The notes beneath the pieces were generated by a model. The model made no database searches, was not told where the DNA came from, and was given only the letters and a program-made list of their open reading frames with translations. Source: Gallionella sp. (GTDB taxonomy: Bacteria; Pseudomonadota; Gammaproteobacteria; Burkholderiales; Gallionellaceae). From it: a stretch of 64,000 bases of DNA. Location: NCBI GenBank assembly GCA_023259035.1, contig JAHFRA010000011.1, positions 1 through 64,000 on the forward strand, given 5' to 3'. Below are positions 52,058 to 64,000 of this stretch, one piece after another. Position 1 is the first letter of the stretch. Each line of letters starts with the position of its first letter. The position numbers and the translations under genes are program-made.

Positions 52058-53378
52058 TTCTATTGCCGCCATTGCCACTGCACAGGGGCGCGGTGGAATT
52101 GGGGTGGTGAGAATATCCGGACGGCATATCGAAACCTTGGTATGCGGGATTTTGGGTAAGTTGCCTGTCAAGCGGCATGCCACTTGCGGCAATTTTCTGG
52201 ATGAAAACGGCGATACCCTGGATCAGGGTATCGCCTTGTTTTTTCCTGCTCCGCATTCCTATACCGGCGAAGATGTGCTCGAACTACAAGGGCACGGCGG
52301 CCCCGCAGTGTTGCAACTGGTGTTACAGCGTTGCCTTGATTTGGGCGCACGGCTGGCGCAACCCGGAGAATTTACTCGACGCGCCTTTTTGAACAATAAG
52401 CTTGACTTGGTGCAGGCGGAAAGTGTCGCTGATCTGATTGATGCCAATACCGCCGAAGCCGCACGCAGCGCGATGCGTTCTTTGCACGGGGAGTTTTCCG
52501 TTGCCATCCACGGCATGGTTGACGAGTTGACCAATCTGCGCATGCTGATTGAGGCGATGCTGGATTTTCCGGAAGAGGACGTTGAAGCCATCGATCTGGA
52601 GCACCGCGATGTTTTTCTGAGCAATGTCCGGTCGCGATTACAGAATACGTTGAACACCGCAAATCAGGGAAGCTTGCTGCGCGAGGGCGCGCATGTGGTT
52701 ATTGCCGGTCAGCCGAACGTCGGCAAGTCCAGCCTGCTGAACCGTTTGGCTGGCGAAGAGGTGGCGCTGGTCAGCGATGTTCCAGGCACCACCCGCGATG
52801 TGATTCGCCAAGCGATTCAGATTCGCGGGGTGCCGTTGCACATTATGGACACGGCTGGGTTGCGCGAATCCGTAGATACGGTAGAAAACATGGGCATCGC
52901 GCGCGCGCATCAGACAATGCACCGCGCCGACCTGATTCTGCTGCTGATAGACGCGAGCAATGGGTTGTCGGCGCAGGATGAAGCAATACTTGCCGAATTG
53001 CCGGCGAGCATTCCGCGGCTGCTGGTGTTCAACAAGGCCGACCTGCTGGATAGCAGCACGGTCGTGTCCGCCAGTACACCGTTTATTTTGGTGTCCGCAA
53101 AAACAGGCGAGGGGATAGAAGAGTTGCGTGGCCAGATGCTGGCGGCAGTGGGTTGGCGCGATCAGGAAAGCGGCACCTTCATGGCGCGGGAGCGACACGT
53201 GCGTGCCTTGATATTGGCGCAGACCCACTTGATTCAGGCGCAGGAAGTACTGGCCAGCGCGGAGTTATTTGCCGAGGAGCTGCGCCTAGCGCAACTCGCG
53301 CTGAACGAGATTACCGGGGAATTTACCGCAGATGACCTGCTTGGCGAGATTTTCAGTCGGTTCTGTATTGGGAAATAG
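52038..53378 (+). CDS. mnmE: tRNA modification GTPase MnmE
   Basis: SIAAIATAQGRGGIGVVRISG, GQPNVGKSSLLNRLAGEEVALVSDVPGTTRD, C-terminal FCIGK; GTG start overlapping yidC. Confidence 0.97.
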   Translation: MSLPNADSIAAIATAQGRGGIGVVRISGRHIETLVCGILGKLPVKRHATCGNFLDENGDTLDQGIALFFPAPHSYTGEDVLELQGHGGPAVLQLVLQRCLDLGARLAQPGEFTRRAFLNNKLDLVQAESVADLIDANTAEAARSAMRSLHGEFSVAIHGMVDELTNLRMLIEAMLDFPEEDVEAIDLEHRDVFLSNVRSRLQNTLNTANQGSLLREGAHVVIAGQPNVGKSSLLNRLAGEEVALVSDVPGTTRDVIRQAIQIRGVPLHIMDTAGLRESVDTVENMGIARAHQTMHRADLILLLIDASNGLSAQDEAILAELPASIPRLLVFNKADLLDSSTVVSASTPFILVSAKTGEGIEELRGQMLAAVGWRDQESGTFMARERHVRALILAQTHLIQAQEVLASAELFAEELRLAQLALNEITGEFTADDLLGEIFSRFCIGK

Positions 53379-53386
53379 CTTGAATT

Positions 53387-53402
53387 GTTTCACGTGAAAC
53401 AA
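53387..53402. promoter_or_regulatory. parS centromere-like site 2
   Basis: Perfect TGTTTCACGTGAAACA. Confidence 0.95.
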
Positions 53403-53465
53403 TGCGTTTTGGATTCCGGGCGTGCTGTTGTATGATGCGCGTCCTTTCCAAAACAGTTGCAACAC

Positions 53466-53605
53466 GGGAACCTCTAAAACTCTAGAGTTCGCCAAAATGC
53501 AAGGCGCGAGAAAATTTTGTAGCGCCGCATATGGATTATATGTAAGCATGAAATTTTTCCGCAATGCAGCATCTGGATGAAATTGTGGATTTTTAGAGGT
53601 TTCCC
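53466..53605. mobile_element. MITE-like element upstream of mnmG, 14/15-bp terminal inverted repeats
   Basis: GGGAACCTCTAAAA (53466-53479) / TTTTAGAGGTTTCCC (53591-53605). Confidence 0.75.
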
Positions 53606-53606
53606 T

Positions 53607-55520
53607 ATGAATTTCCCCGAAATATTCGATGTAATCGTGGTGGGTGGCGGCCATGCCGGCACGGAGGCCGCTTTGGCCAGCGCGCGTGCGGGCTGCAAGA
53701 CCTTGTTGCTCAGCCACAACATTGAAACGCTCGGGCAGATGTCCTGCAATCCATCGATTGGCGGGATCGGCAAGGGTCATCTGGTCAGGGAGGTGGATGC
53801 GCTGGGTGGCGCGATGGCGGCGGTAACCGACGAGAGCGGTATCCAGTTCCGCATCCTGAATTCAAGTAAAGGCCCGGCGGTGCGCGCGACGCGCGCACAG
53901 ACCGACCGCCTGCTTTACAAACAGGCAATCCGATCAAGGCTGGAGAATCAGCCCAACCTGTGGTTGTTCCAGCAGGCGGTGGATGATTTGCTGGTCGAGT
54001 CATCAGCTGGGCAGGACAGGGTGCGCGGGGTGATCACGCAACTGGGCTTGCGCTTCAGTGCTAAAACCGTGGTGTTGACGGCGGGCACTTTCTTGTCCGG
54101 ATTGGTTCATGTCGGGCAGGCCAATTACCCGGCGGGTCGCGCGGGTGATCCGCCCTCCATCAGCTTGGCGCACCGTTTGCGCGAACTGAACCTTCCGGCG
54201 GGGCGGCTAAAGACCGGCACACCGCCGCGCATCGATGGGCGAACTATCGATTATTCGGTGCTGCAGATGCAGCAGGGCGACGACCCGGTGCCGGTGTTCT
54301 CATTCATGGGAAATGCCGCGCAGCACCCGCAACAGCTGCCGTGCTGGATCACTGAAACTAACCGGCGCACCCATGACATCATTCGTGGCGGGCTGGATCG
54401 TTCGCCGCTGTTCACTGGAGTGATCGAGGGAGTGGGGCCGCGCTATTGCCCGTCCATCGAGGACAAAATAACGCGCTTTGCCGGCAAGGACTCGCACCAG
54501 ATTTTCCTCGAGCCGGAAGGGTTGACTACCCATGAGGTGTATCCCAATGGCATTTCCACCAGCCTGCCCTTCGATGTGCAACAGGCTTTGGTGCGTTCCA
54601 TTAAGGGCTTGGAAAACGCGCATATCATGCGCCCCGGTTATGCGATCGAATATGACTATTTCAATCCGTGTGGACTGAAAAGCTCTTTGGAAACCAAGGC
54701 GATACAAGGGCTGTTCTTTGCCGGGCAGATCAACGGCACGACCGGCTACGAAGAGGCCGCCGCACAGGGCTTGCTGGCCGGACTCAATGCCGCGCTGCAA
54801 GTGCGCGAACAAGATGCTTGGTGTCCGCGCCGCGACGAGGCATATTTGGGTGTGCTGGTGGATGATTTGATCACGCAGGGTGTTTCTGAACCGTATCGCA
54901 TGTTCACCAGTCGCGCCGAGTATCGTTTGCAGTTGCGCGAGGACAATGCGGATTTAAGGCTGACGGAGATTGGGCGCAAGCTGGGCATCGTGGATGATGT
55001 GCGCTGGCAGGCGTTTGAACAAAAACGCGAATCCATCGCACGCGAGCAGGAGCGGTTGCGCAACACTTGGGTGAATCCGCGCAACCTGCCTGCAGAGGAT
55101 GCAGTACGCGTGCTGGGCAAACCGATTGAGCGTGAGTACTCGCTACATGAGCTGTTGCGCCGCCCGGACGTGAATTATGCCAGCCTGTTGACCTTGCCTG
55201 GCGCGGGGGCGGGGGTGGACGATGGAAAGGTCGCGGAACAAGTGGAAACACAAGCGAAATACCACGGTTATATTGAGCGGCAACGCGACGAGATCGGCCG
55301 AAGCGAACAATATGAAACGCTGGGATTGCCGGATGACTTGGATTATCGCGAGGTGCGCGGGCTGTCCATCGAGGTGCAGCAAAAGCTCAATCAGCATAAA
55401 CCCGAAACCGTCGGGCAGGCGGCACGCATTTCCGGGATTACTCCGGCGGCAATTTCGCTGCTGTTGGTGCATATCAAGCGCGGTTTTCGCGATGGGCAAC
55501 CAGCACAAAAATGCGCATGA
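53607..55520 (+). CDS. mnmG: tRNA uridine 5-carboxymethylaminomethyl modification enzyme MnmG
   Basis: [47 protein letters not shown]; start corrected to MNFPEIFD. Confidence 0.97.
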   Translation: MNFPEIFDVIVVGGGHAGTEAALASARAGCKTLLLSHNIETLGQMSCNPSIGGIGKGHLVREVDALGGAMAAVTDESGIQFRILNSSKGPAVRATRAQTDRLLYKQAIRSRLENQPNLWLFQQAVDDLLVESSAGQDRVRGVITQLGLRFSAKTVVLTAGTFLSGLVHVGQANYPAGRAGDPPSISLAHRLRELNLPAGRLKTGTPPRIDGRTIDYSVLQMQQGDDPVPVFSFMGNAAQHPQQLPCWITETNRRTHDIIRGGLDRSPLFTGVIEGVGPRYCPSIEDKITRFAGKDSHQIFLEPEGLTTHEVYPNGISTSLPFDVQQALVRSIKGLENAHIMRPGYAIEYDYFNPCGLKSSLETKAIQGLFFAGQINGTTGYEEAAAQGLLAGLNAALQVREQDAWCPRRDEAYLGVLVDDLITQGVSEPYRMFTSRAEYRLQLREDNADLRLTEIGRKLGIVDDVRWQAFEQKRESIAREQERLRNTWVNPRNLPAEDAVRVLGKPIEREYSLHELLRRPDVNYASLLTLPGAGAGVDDGKVAEQVETQAKYHGYIERQRDEIGRSEQYETLGLPDDLDYREVRGLSIEVQQKLNQHKPETVGQAARISGITPAAISLLLVHIKRGFRDGQPAQKCA

Positions 55521-56152
55521 ATTTGGCTGAGGAATTACAGCGCGGCATTGCACAATTGGGGATTACGCTGGGCGTGGACGCGCAAGACAAGCTGCTGGAT
55601 TATTTGGTGTTGCTGCACAAATGGAATAAAGTTTATAACCTGACGGGAATTCGGGACCCGCAGCAGATGGTGAGTAATCACTTGCTAGACAGCCTTGCAG
55701 TAATACCGCATCTATGGGCAGGGCGGTGGCTGGATGTAGGGTGCGGCGCCGGTTTGCCGGGGCTGGTATTGGCGGTCGCGCAGCCGGACTGGCGGCTCAG
55801 CTTGTTGGACAGCAACAGCAAAAAAACCGGTTTTGTGCAACATGCGGTCATTGAGCTGGGTTTGCATAACGTGAGTGTTTACTGTGCGCGTGTAGAGGAA
55901 TGGCGGCCAGTGGAGCGGTTTGATGGGATTATTTCGCGGGCCTTCAGCGAATTGGGCGATTTCTTGCACGTCACCCGCCACCTTATGGCATCGCAGGGGC
56001 GCTGGGTGGCGATGAAGGGTGTGCCGCAGCAGGAATTGGCGGGCGTGCCGGACGGATGCCGAGTAGAGCAGGTTGTGCGGTTGCAGGTGCCGGGGTTGTC
56101 GGCGGCGCGCAGCTTGGTGATTGCAACATGCGATAACGGTAAAACAATATGA
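55511..56152 (+). CDS. rsmG: 16S rRNA (guanine527-N7)-methyltransferase
   Basis: [42 protein letters not shown]. Confidence 0.95.
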   Translation: MRMNLAEELQRGIAQLGITLGVDAQDKLLDYLVLLHKWNKVYNLTGIRDPQQMVSNHLLDSLAVIPHLWAGRWLDVGCGAGLPGLVLAVAQPDWRLSLLDSNSKKTGFVQHAVIELGLHNVSVYCARVEEWRPVERFDGIISRAFSELGDFLHVTRHLMASQGRWVAMKGVPQQELAGVPDGCRVEQVVRLQVPGLSAARSLVIATCDNGKTI

Positions 56153-56931
56153 CGAAAATACTAGTAGTTACCAATCAAAAGGGCGGCGTAGGGAAAACCA
56201 CAACCACCGTGAATTTGGCAGCCAGCCTTTCGGCCGCCAAACAGCGCGTGTTGCTAATCGACCTCGATCCGCAGGGCAATGCCACGATGGGCAGCGGCAT
56301 TGACAAGCGCGATTTGCAGGCCAGCATCTATGATGTGCTACTGGGCGGCAAGACGATAGCCGAAGCGCGGATACGCTCGGAAGCCGGAAAATATGACCTG
56401 TTGCCCGCCAACCGGGATTTGGCCGGTGCCGAGGTTGAGTTGGTCGATCTGCCATATCGAGAAACGCGTTTGCGCGATGCGCTGCACAGTGTCGCGGCAG
56501 AATATGACTATGTGTTGATCGATTGTCCGCCAGCGCTGAATTTGCTGACTCTGAACGGACTGTGTGCGGCCAAGTCGGTGTTGATCCCGATGCAATGTGA
56601 ATACTACGCGCTGGAAGGGCTGAGCGACCTGGTGAATACCATTCGCAAAGTGCGCACTAACCTGAATCCGGAATTGGAAATTGAAGGCCTGTTGCGCACC
56701 ATGTTCGATCCACGCAATACGTTGGCTCAACAAGTCTCAGATCAGTTGCAGGAACATTTCGGCAGCAAAGTGTACCGTACTGTAATTCCGCGCAATGTGC
56801 GGTTGGCGGAGGCACCCAGCTATGGTGTGCCGGTGCTGTATCACGACAAATTATCCAAGGGAACGCAGGCATATCTGGCTTTGGCTGGAGAGTTATTGAA
56901 TAACGCAGCGCAACCTGCTGCAACGGCATAA
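56149..56931 (+). CDS. parA: Chromosome partitioning ATPase ParA
   Basis: VVTNQKGGVGKTTTTVNLAASL, IDCPPALNLLTLNGL. Confidence 0.96.
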   Translation: MTKILVVTNQKGGVGKTTTTVNLAASLSAAKQRVLLIDLDPQGNATMGSGIDKRDLQASIYDVLLGGKTIAEARIRSEAGKYDLLPANRDLAGAEVELVDLPYRETRLRDALHSVAAEYDYVLIDCPPALNLLTLNGLCAAKSVLIPMQCEYYALEGLSDLVNTIRKVRTNLNPELEIEGLLRTMFDPRNTLAQQVSDQLQEHFGSKVYRTVIPRNVRLAEAPSYGVPVLYHDKLSKGTQAYLALAGELLNNAAQPAATA

Positions 56932-56942
56932 AGGAAATGGAT

Positions 56943-57803
56943 ATGGCAACAAAGCAGAATAAGGGATTGGGGCGCGGACTGGATGCGTTACTGTCCGGCG
57001 GCAAAAACGAAAAAGACGAGGCGATGCGCGATTTGAATGTCGCGTTGCTCAAGCCGGGCAAGTACCAGCCACGTTCGCATATGGACGAGGCTTCGTTGAA
57101 TGACCTGGCGGCTTCAATCAAAGCGCAAGGAATCATGCAGCCGATACTGGTGCGGCAACTTGCCGATAACGGCTACGAAATTATTGCCGGCGAGAGACGT
57201 TGGCGGGCCGCTCAGCTTGCGGGGTTGACCCATGTTCCGGTGTTGATACGTAGCGTTCCGGACAATGCTGCATTAGCGATGGCGTTAATTGAAAACATTC
57301 AGCGTGAAGATCTCAATCCCTTGGAACAGGCAGTGGGCATCCAGCGGTTAATAGATGAATTCAAGATGACGCACCAGACAGCTGCCGATGCGGTAGGGCG
57401 ATCGAGGAGTGCGGCCAGTAACTTGCTGAGACTGCTTAAACTGTCGCAGGTTGTGCAGGACATGCTGATGGAAAAGAAACTGGATATGGGGCATGCGCGC
57501 GCCCTGTTGTCAGTGGAGAGTGCACAGCAGATATTGTTGGCCAATAAAATTATGGCGGGCGGACTGTCGGTGCGAGAAGCCGAGAAGTTGGTTCAGAGCT
57601 TGTTGAATCCCGCGCTTAAACACAAGAAAGTAAAACCAAGCCGCGATATTATCCGGTTGCAGGAAAAAGTTGCTGATCGGCTTGGCGCAACAGTTGAAAT
57701 ACGGCATGGCGCGAAAGGCGCAGGCAAGTTGGTAATAGAATATAAAACGCTCGATCAACTTGACGGCATTTTGGCAAAAATAGGCATAAAAGGTAATGAA
57801 TAA
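56943..57803 (+). CDS. parB: Chromosome partitioning protein ParB
   Basis: YQPRSHMDEASLNDLAASIKAQGIMQPI, AGERRWRAAQLAG, ALIENIQREDLNPLEQA. Confidence 0.96.
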   Translation: MATKQNKGLGRGLDALLSGGKNEKDEAMRDLNVALLKPGKYQPRSHMDEASLNDLAASIKAQGIMQPILVRQLADNGYEIIAGERRWRAAQLAGLTHVPVLIRSVPDNAALAMALIENIQREDLNPLEQAVGIQRLIDEFKMTHQTAADAVGRSRSAASNLLRLLKLSQVVQDMLMEKKLDMGHARALLSVESAQQILLANKIMAGGLSVREAEKLVQSLLNPALKHKKVKPSRDIIRLQEKVADRLGATVEIRHGAKGAGKLVIEYKTLDQLDGILAKIGIKGNE

Positions 57804-57957
57804 CCGTAAGAACACTTCTAAGCGCTTTGTTGCCTTTATACAACAACGCTCGACAGCATTTTTGGCGTAATTGCGCTTGACTTGACGTAAAGGAATGGTA
57901 GAGAATGCGCGGGCTTTTTGTTGTCCTTGGCCAAAAAGTAACATCCAAGGGCGCATG

Positions 57958-59171
<1,214 letters not shown>

Positions 59172-59198
59172 TTTTTTGTCACTATTAACTTTAATTAA

Positions 59199-59498
<300 letters not shown>

Positions 59499-59539
59499 TT
59501 ATCCATTGCAGGAAGCATAATCCAGCGTAAGGAATTGAA

Positions 59540-60010
59540 ATGAACATTAACCTGACACTGTTCTCGCAGGCGCTGACGTTCGCCATTTTGATATGGTTCA
59601 CCGTGAAGTTTGTCTGGCCACCTTTGTTGGCGGCGGTCGAGGCGCGTCAAAAAACTATCGCCGATGGCTTGGCTTTTGCTGAGCGTGCCAAGCACGACCT
59701 CGAGTTGGCTGCCAAACGTTCTGCTGACGTTTTGCGGGAAGCAAAAGAAAAGGCTGGTGAAATTATTAGCCATGGCGAGAAGCGCGCCAGTGAAATTGTC
59801 GAAGAAGCCAAGGTGCAGGCCAAGATTGAAGGTGATCGTATCATCACAGGCGCCAAGGCTGAACTTGATCGGGAGGTGTTTCAAGCCAGAGAGCAATTGC
59901 GTACCCACGTGTCAGCAATTGCGCTTGCCGGCGCGGGCAAAATCCTTGGTCGGGAAATTGATGCCAAGGCGCACAACGATCTGCTCGACAAGCTGGTTGC
60001 GGAAATTTAA
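59540..60010 (+). CDS. atpF: ATP synthase subunit b
   Basis: [29 protein letters not shown] plus coiled coil. Confidence 0.95.
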   Translation: MNINLTLFSQALTFAILIWFTVKFVWPPLLAAVEARQKTIADGLAFAERAKHDLELAAKRSADVLREAKEKAGEIISHGEKRASEIVEEAKVQAKIEGDRIITGAKAELDREVFQAREQLRTHVSAIALAGAGKILGREIDAKAHNDLLDKLVAEI

Positions 60011-60015
60011 ACGTC

Positions 60016-60549
60016 ATGTCTGAAGCCATCACCATTGCTCGGCCATACGCACAGGCAGCATTTGAAGAAGCGCAAATATTGTCGGACCTGAAAGGCTGGG
60101 CGGAGGTGTTGACCTCTCTTGCCGAGGCGGTCTGCTATCCAGAAGTCCGCGCGGTAGTCGCCAGCCAACAGGTTGCCAAACCGCAACTCGAAAGTTTGAT
60201 GGTGGATTTACTGGGCAGCCAGGCAAACGTACAGCAGCGTAATTTCGTTCGCATACTGGTGAAGAATCAACGTCTGCTGGTGCTCCCGGAAATTGCCGCA
60301 ATCTTTGAAAATCTGCGGGCGGAGGCGGAAAAAACAGTAAATGTGGTAGTGGATTCCGCGTTTGAGTTGTCTGCCGTTCAACAAGAAAAAATTGTCAAGT
60401 CACTGAAAGCGCGCATGGGCCGGGAAATCAAGCTGGTCTGTAAAATCAATAAAGAATTACTAGGCGGTATAGTGATCCGTGCCGGCGACAAGGTGATCGA
60501 CGGTTCAGCGCGCACCCGCCTTGGCGAAATGGCAAAAGCTTTTGCCTGA
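60016..60549 (+). CDS. atpH: ATP synthase subunit delta
   Basis: IARPYAQAAFEEA; GGIVIRAGDKVIDGSARTRL. Confidence 0.95.
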   Translation: MSEAITIARPYAQAAFEEAQILSDLKGWAEVLTSLAEAVCYPEVRAVVASQQVAKPQLESLMVDLLGSQANVQQRNFVRILVKNQRLLVLPEIAAIFENLRAEAEKTVNVVVDSAFELSAVQQEKIVKSLKARMGREIKLVCKINKELLGGIVIRAGDKVIDGSARTRLGEMAKAFA

Positions 60550-60579
60550 AAATAGGTTTATCAAGATAAGGAAATCCAG

Positions 60580-62121
60580 ATGAAGCTCAACCCTTCTGAA
60601 ATCAGCAGTTTGATTCGCAGTCGCATCGATAATTTCGAGGCGCTAACACAAGAGCGCACCGAAGGAACAGTAGTCAGCGTAACTGACGGCATCGTTCGCG
60701 TGCATGGGCTCTCCGATGTGATGCAAGGTGAAATGCTGGAATTTCCCGGCAACACTTTCGGTTTGGCGCTGAATCTGGAGCGCGATTCTGTCGGTGCGGT
60801 GGTGCTGGGTGAATATGAGCACATCACCGAAGGAGACACGGTTAAATGCACGGGCCGCATTCTGGAAGTACCGGTTGGACCGGAATTGTGCGGCCGTGTG
60901 GTGAACGCGTTGGGCCAGCCGATTGACGGCAAGGGCCCGATCAACGCTAAAATGACCGATAAGCTTGAAAAAGTTGCACCAGGCGTAATTTCGCGTAAAT
61001 CGGTTGACCAGCCGGTGCAAACCGGCCTGAAGTCGATCGACTCGATGGTTCCGATAGGACGCGGCCAACGCGAGTTGATCATTGGCGACCGCCAAACAGG
61101 CAAGACCGCCGTTGCGGTAGACACCATCATCAATCAGAAAGGTCAGAATATGACCTGCGTATACGTGGCTATTGGTCAAAAGGCTTCGACCATCGCCAAC
61201 GTGGTGCGCAAACTGGAAGAACATGGCGCGCTGGGTTACACCATCGTGGTCGCTGCTTCTGCCTCTGATTCCGCTGCGATGCAGTTCTTGGCGCCCTACG
61301 CCGGTTGTACGATGGGCGAATACTTCCGCGACCGCGGACAGGATGCACTGATTGTTTACGACGACCTGACCAAGCAAGCTTGGGCATACCGTCAAATTTC
61401 CCTGCTGTTGCGCCGTCCACCAGGCCGCGAAGCCTACCCCGGTGACGTGTTCTATCTGCACTCCCGTCTGCTGGAACGCGCTGCCCGTGTGAATGCCGAT
61501 TATGTGGAAGCGTTTACCAAGGGCGAGGTTAAGGGCAGGACTGGCTCGCTGACCGCATTGCCGATTATTGAGACGCAAGCGGGAGACGTGTCTGCTTTCG
61601 TGCCAACCAACGTGATTTCCATCACCGACGGCCAGATATTTCTGGAAACCGACCTGTTTAACGCGGGTATCCGACCTGCAATTAACGCCGGCGTCTCGGT
61701 GTCTCGCGTGGGCGGCGCGGCGCAAACCAAGGTGATCAAGAAGCTGGGTGGGGGTGTGCGTCTGGCACTGGCGCAGTATCGCGAACTGGCAGCTTTTGCG
61801 CAGTTCGCATCCGATCTGGACGAGGCCACACGCAAGCAGTTGGAGCGCGGACGACTGGTGACAGAATTGATGAAACAGTTGCAGTACTGCCCGCTGTCGG
61901 TTGCTGAAATGGCCGTATCGCTATTTGCAGTTAACAAAGGCTACTTCGATGATGTATCGGTGCCAAAAGCTCTGGCATTTGAGTCTGCACTTCATTCCTA
62001 CCTGAAATCCAGCAGCAAAAGTTTGTTGGACGCGATCGAGTCCAGCAAGGATTTGAATCCCGAGAATGAAAAACTATTGTCCGCAGCCATTGAAACATTC
62101 AAGGCAACGGCTGCTTATTAG
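60580..62121 (+). CDS. atpA: ATP synthase subunit alpha
   Basis: [45 protein letters not shown]. Confidence 0.98.
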   Translation: MKLNPSEISSLIRSRIDNFEALTQERTEGTVVSVTDGIVRVHGLSDVMQGEMLEFPGNTFGLALNLERDSVGAVVLGEYEHITEGDTVKCTGRILEVPVGPELCGRVVNALGQPIDGKGPINAKMTDKLEKVAPGVISRKSVDQPVQTGLKSIDSMVPIGRGQRELIIGDRQTGKTAVAVDTIINQKGQNMTCVYVAIGQKASTIANVVRKLEEHGALGYTIVVAASASDSAAMQFLAPYAGCTMGEYFRDRGQDALIVYDDLTKQAWAYRQISLLLRRPPGREAYPGDVFYLHSRLLERAARVNADYVEAFTKGEVKGRTGSLTALPIIETQAGDVSAFVPTNVISITDGQIFLETDLFNAGIRPAINAGVSVSRVGGAAQTKVIKKLGGGVRLALAQYRELAAFAQFASDLDEATRKQLERGRLVTELMKQLQYCPLSVAEMAVSLFAVNKGYFDDVSVPKALAFESALHSYLKSSSKSLLDAIESSKDLNPENEKLLSAAIETFKATAAY

Positions 62122-62134
62122 GGCGGGGTAAAAA

Positions 62135-63001
62135 ATGGCTGGCGGAAAAGAGATACGCGCAAAAATCAAGAGCGTGGAAAACACGCGCAAGATCACGCGC
62201 GCCATGGAAATGGTTGCAGCGGCCAAGATGCGCAAAGCACAGGAACGTATGCGTGCCTCACGCCCCTATGCCGAAAAAATTCGCAATGTCGCGGCGCACC
62301 TGTCTCGCGCCAACCCGGAATACGAACACTCGTTTCTGGAAAAACGCGAAAATATTAATAACGTTGGGTTGATTATAGTAACTTCCGATAAAGGCTTGTG
62401 CGGTGGGTTGAACACAAACATTCTGCGTCTCGCAGTAAACCGGATGAAGACATGGGAAGCCGAAGGAAAAGGTATTTCAATTTGCGCGATTGGCAACAAG
62501 GGTCTGGGTTTTATGTCGCGCATCGGTGCCAAGGTCAAATCCAACATGACTGGCTTGGGCGATACGCCGCATATTGAAAAACTGATTGGCGTTGTGAAAG
62601 TGATGCTGGATGCTTATGCAGTAGGGGAAATAGACGCCATCTATCTGTGCTACAACGACTTCGTTAACACCATGAAGCAAGAGCCGCGTGTGGATCAATT
62701 GCTGCCGCTGAGCGGCGAGCAATTGGGGACTGCCAAGGGTAATTGGGACTATATCTACGAGCCGGATGCCAAGCAGGTGATTGATGAGTTGCTGGTGCGT
62801 TATATCGAGTCGCTGGTTTATCAGGCCGTCGTGGAGAACATGGCTTCCGAACAGAGCGCGCGGATGGTGGCGATGAAAGCCGCCTCGGATAATGCAAAGA
62901 GTGTAATTGGTGAGCTCAAGCTGGTATACAACAAAGCGCGCCAAGCAGCTATCACACGCGAAATTTCGGAAATCGTCAGCGGCGCAGCGGCAGTTGGCTA
63001 A
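62135..63001 (+). CDS. atpG: ATP synthase subunit gamma
   Basis: [51 protein letters not shown]. Confidence 0.97.
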   Translation: MAGGKEIRAKIKSVENTRKITRAMEMVAAAKMRKAQERMRASRPYAEKIRNVAAHLSRANPEYEHSFLEKRENINNVGLIIVTSDKGLCGGLNTNILRLAVNRMKTWEAEGKGISICAIGNKGLGFMSRIGAKVKSNMTGLGDTPHIEKLIGVVKVMLDAYAVGEIDAIYLCYNDFVNTMKQEPRVDQLLPLSGEQLGTAKGNWDYIYEPDAKQVIDELLVRYIESLVYQAVVENMASEQSARMVAMKAASDNAKSVIGELKLVYNKARQAAITREISEIVSGAAAVG

Positions 63002-63045
63002 TTGATAGCTGGTAGCTTGAGTGCTACAGCGAATTACAAAATTAA

Positions 63046-64000
<955 letters not shown>

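Noticed and set aside
60643-61725. 360-aa minus ORF opposite atpA
   Set aside because: Antisense to atpA, no motifs.

Overview
The window is a chromosomal segment around the replication origin of a betaproteobacterium, probably Nitrosomonadales/Gallionellaceae-like (taxonomy inferred from gene content and order). I found no prophage, CRISPR array, rRNA or tRNA. The origin core is gyrB-dnaN-dnaA (minus strand) next to rpmH-rnpA-yidD-yidC-mnmE-mnmG-rsmG-parA-parB-atpIBEFHAGD (plus strand, atpD cut by the window end). Two perfect parS palindromes lie in the core. To the left are housekeeping blocks: ampD, pilSR, dsbA/SPOR/argS, pyrE, purCE, fbp, hemCDXY, glnA-ntrBC, mpl, two FKBPs, metH, and an assimilatory sulfate reduction cluster cysND-cysH-cysI-tauE-cysB. 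The accessory signals I rate highest: (i) palindromic repeat DNA carried in-frame inside mpl and metH, resembling Rickettsia palindromic elements; (ii) a 62-bp repeat between dsbA and an SDR gene whose second copy lies in the metH insertion, with compensatory stem changes; (iii) two related MITE-like elements whose same end abuts the start codon of purE and mnmG and supplies the Shine-Dalgarno; (iv) an RquA-like rhodoquinone methyltransferase homologue; (v) a duplicated FKBP gene with a broken signal peptide; (vi) direct and inverted relics of the cysH 3' end; (vii) a sharp AT-rich dnaN-dnaA island. All calls are by eye, with no database searches.
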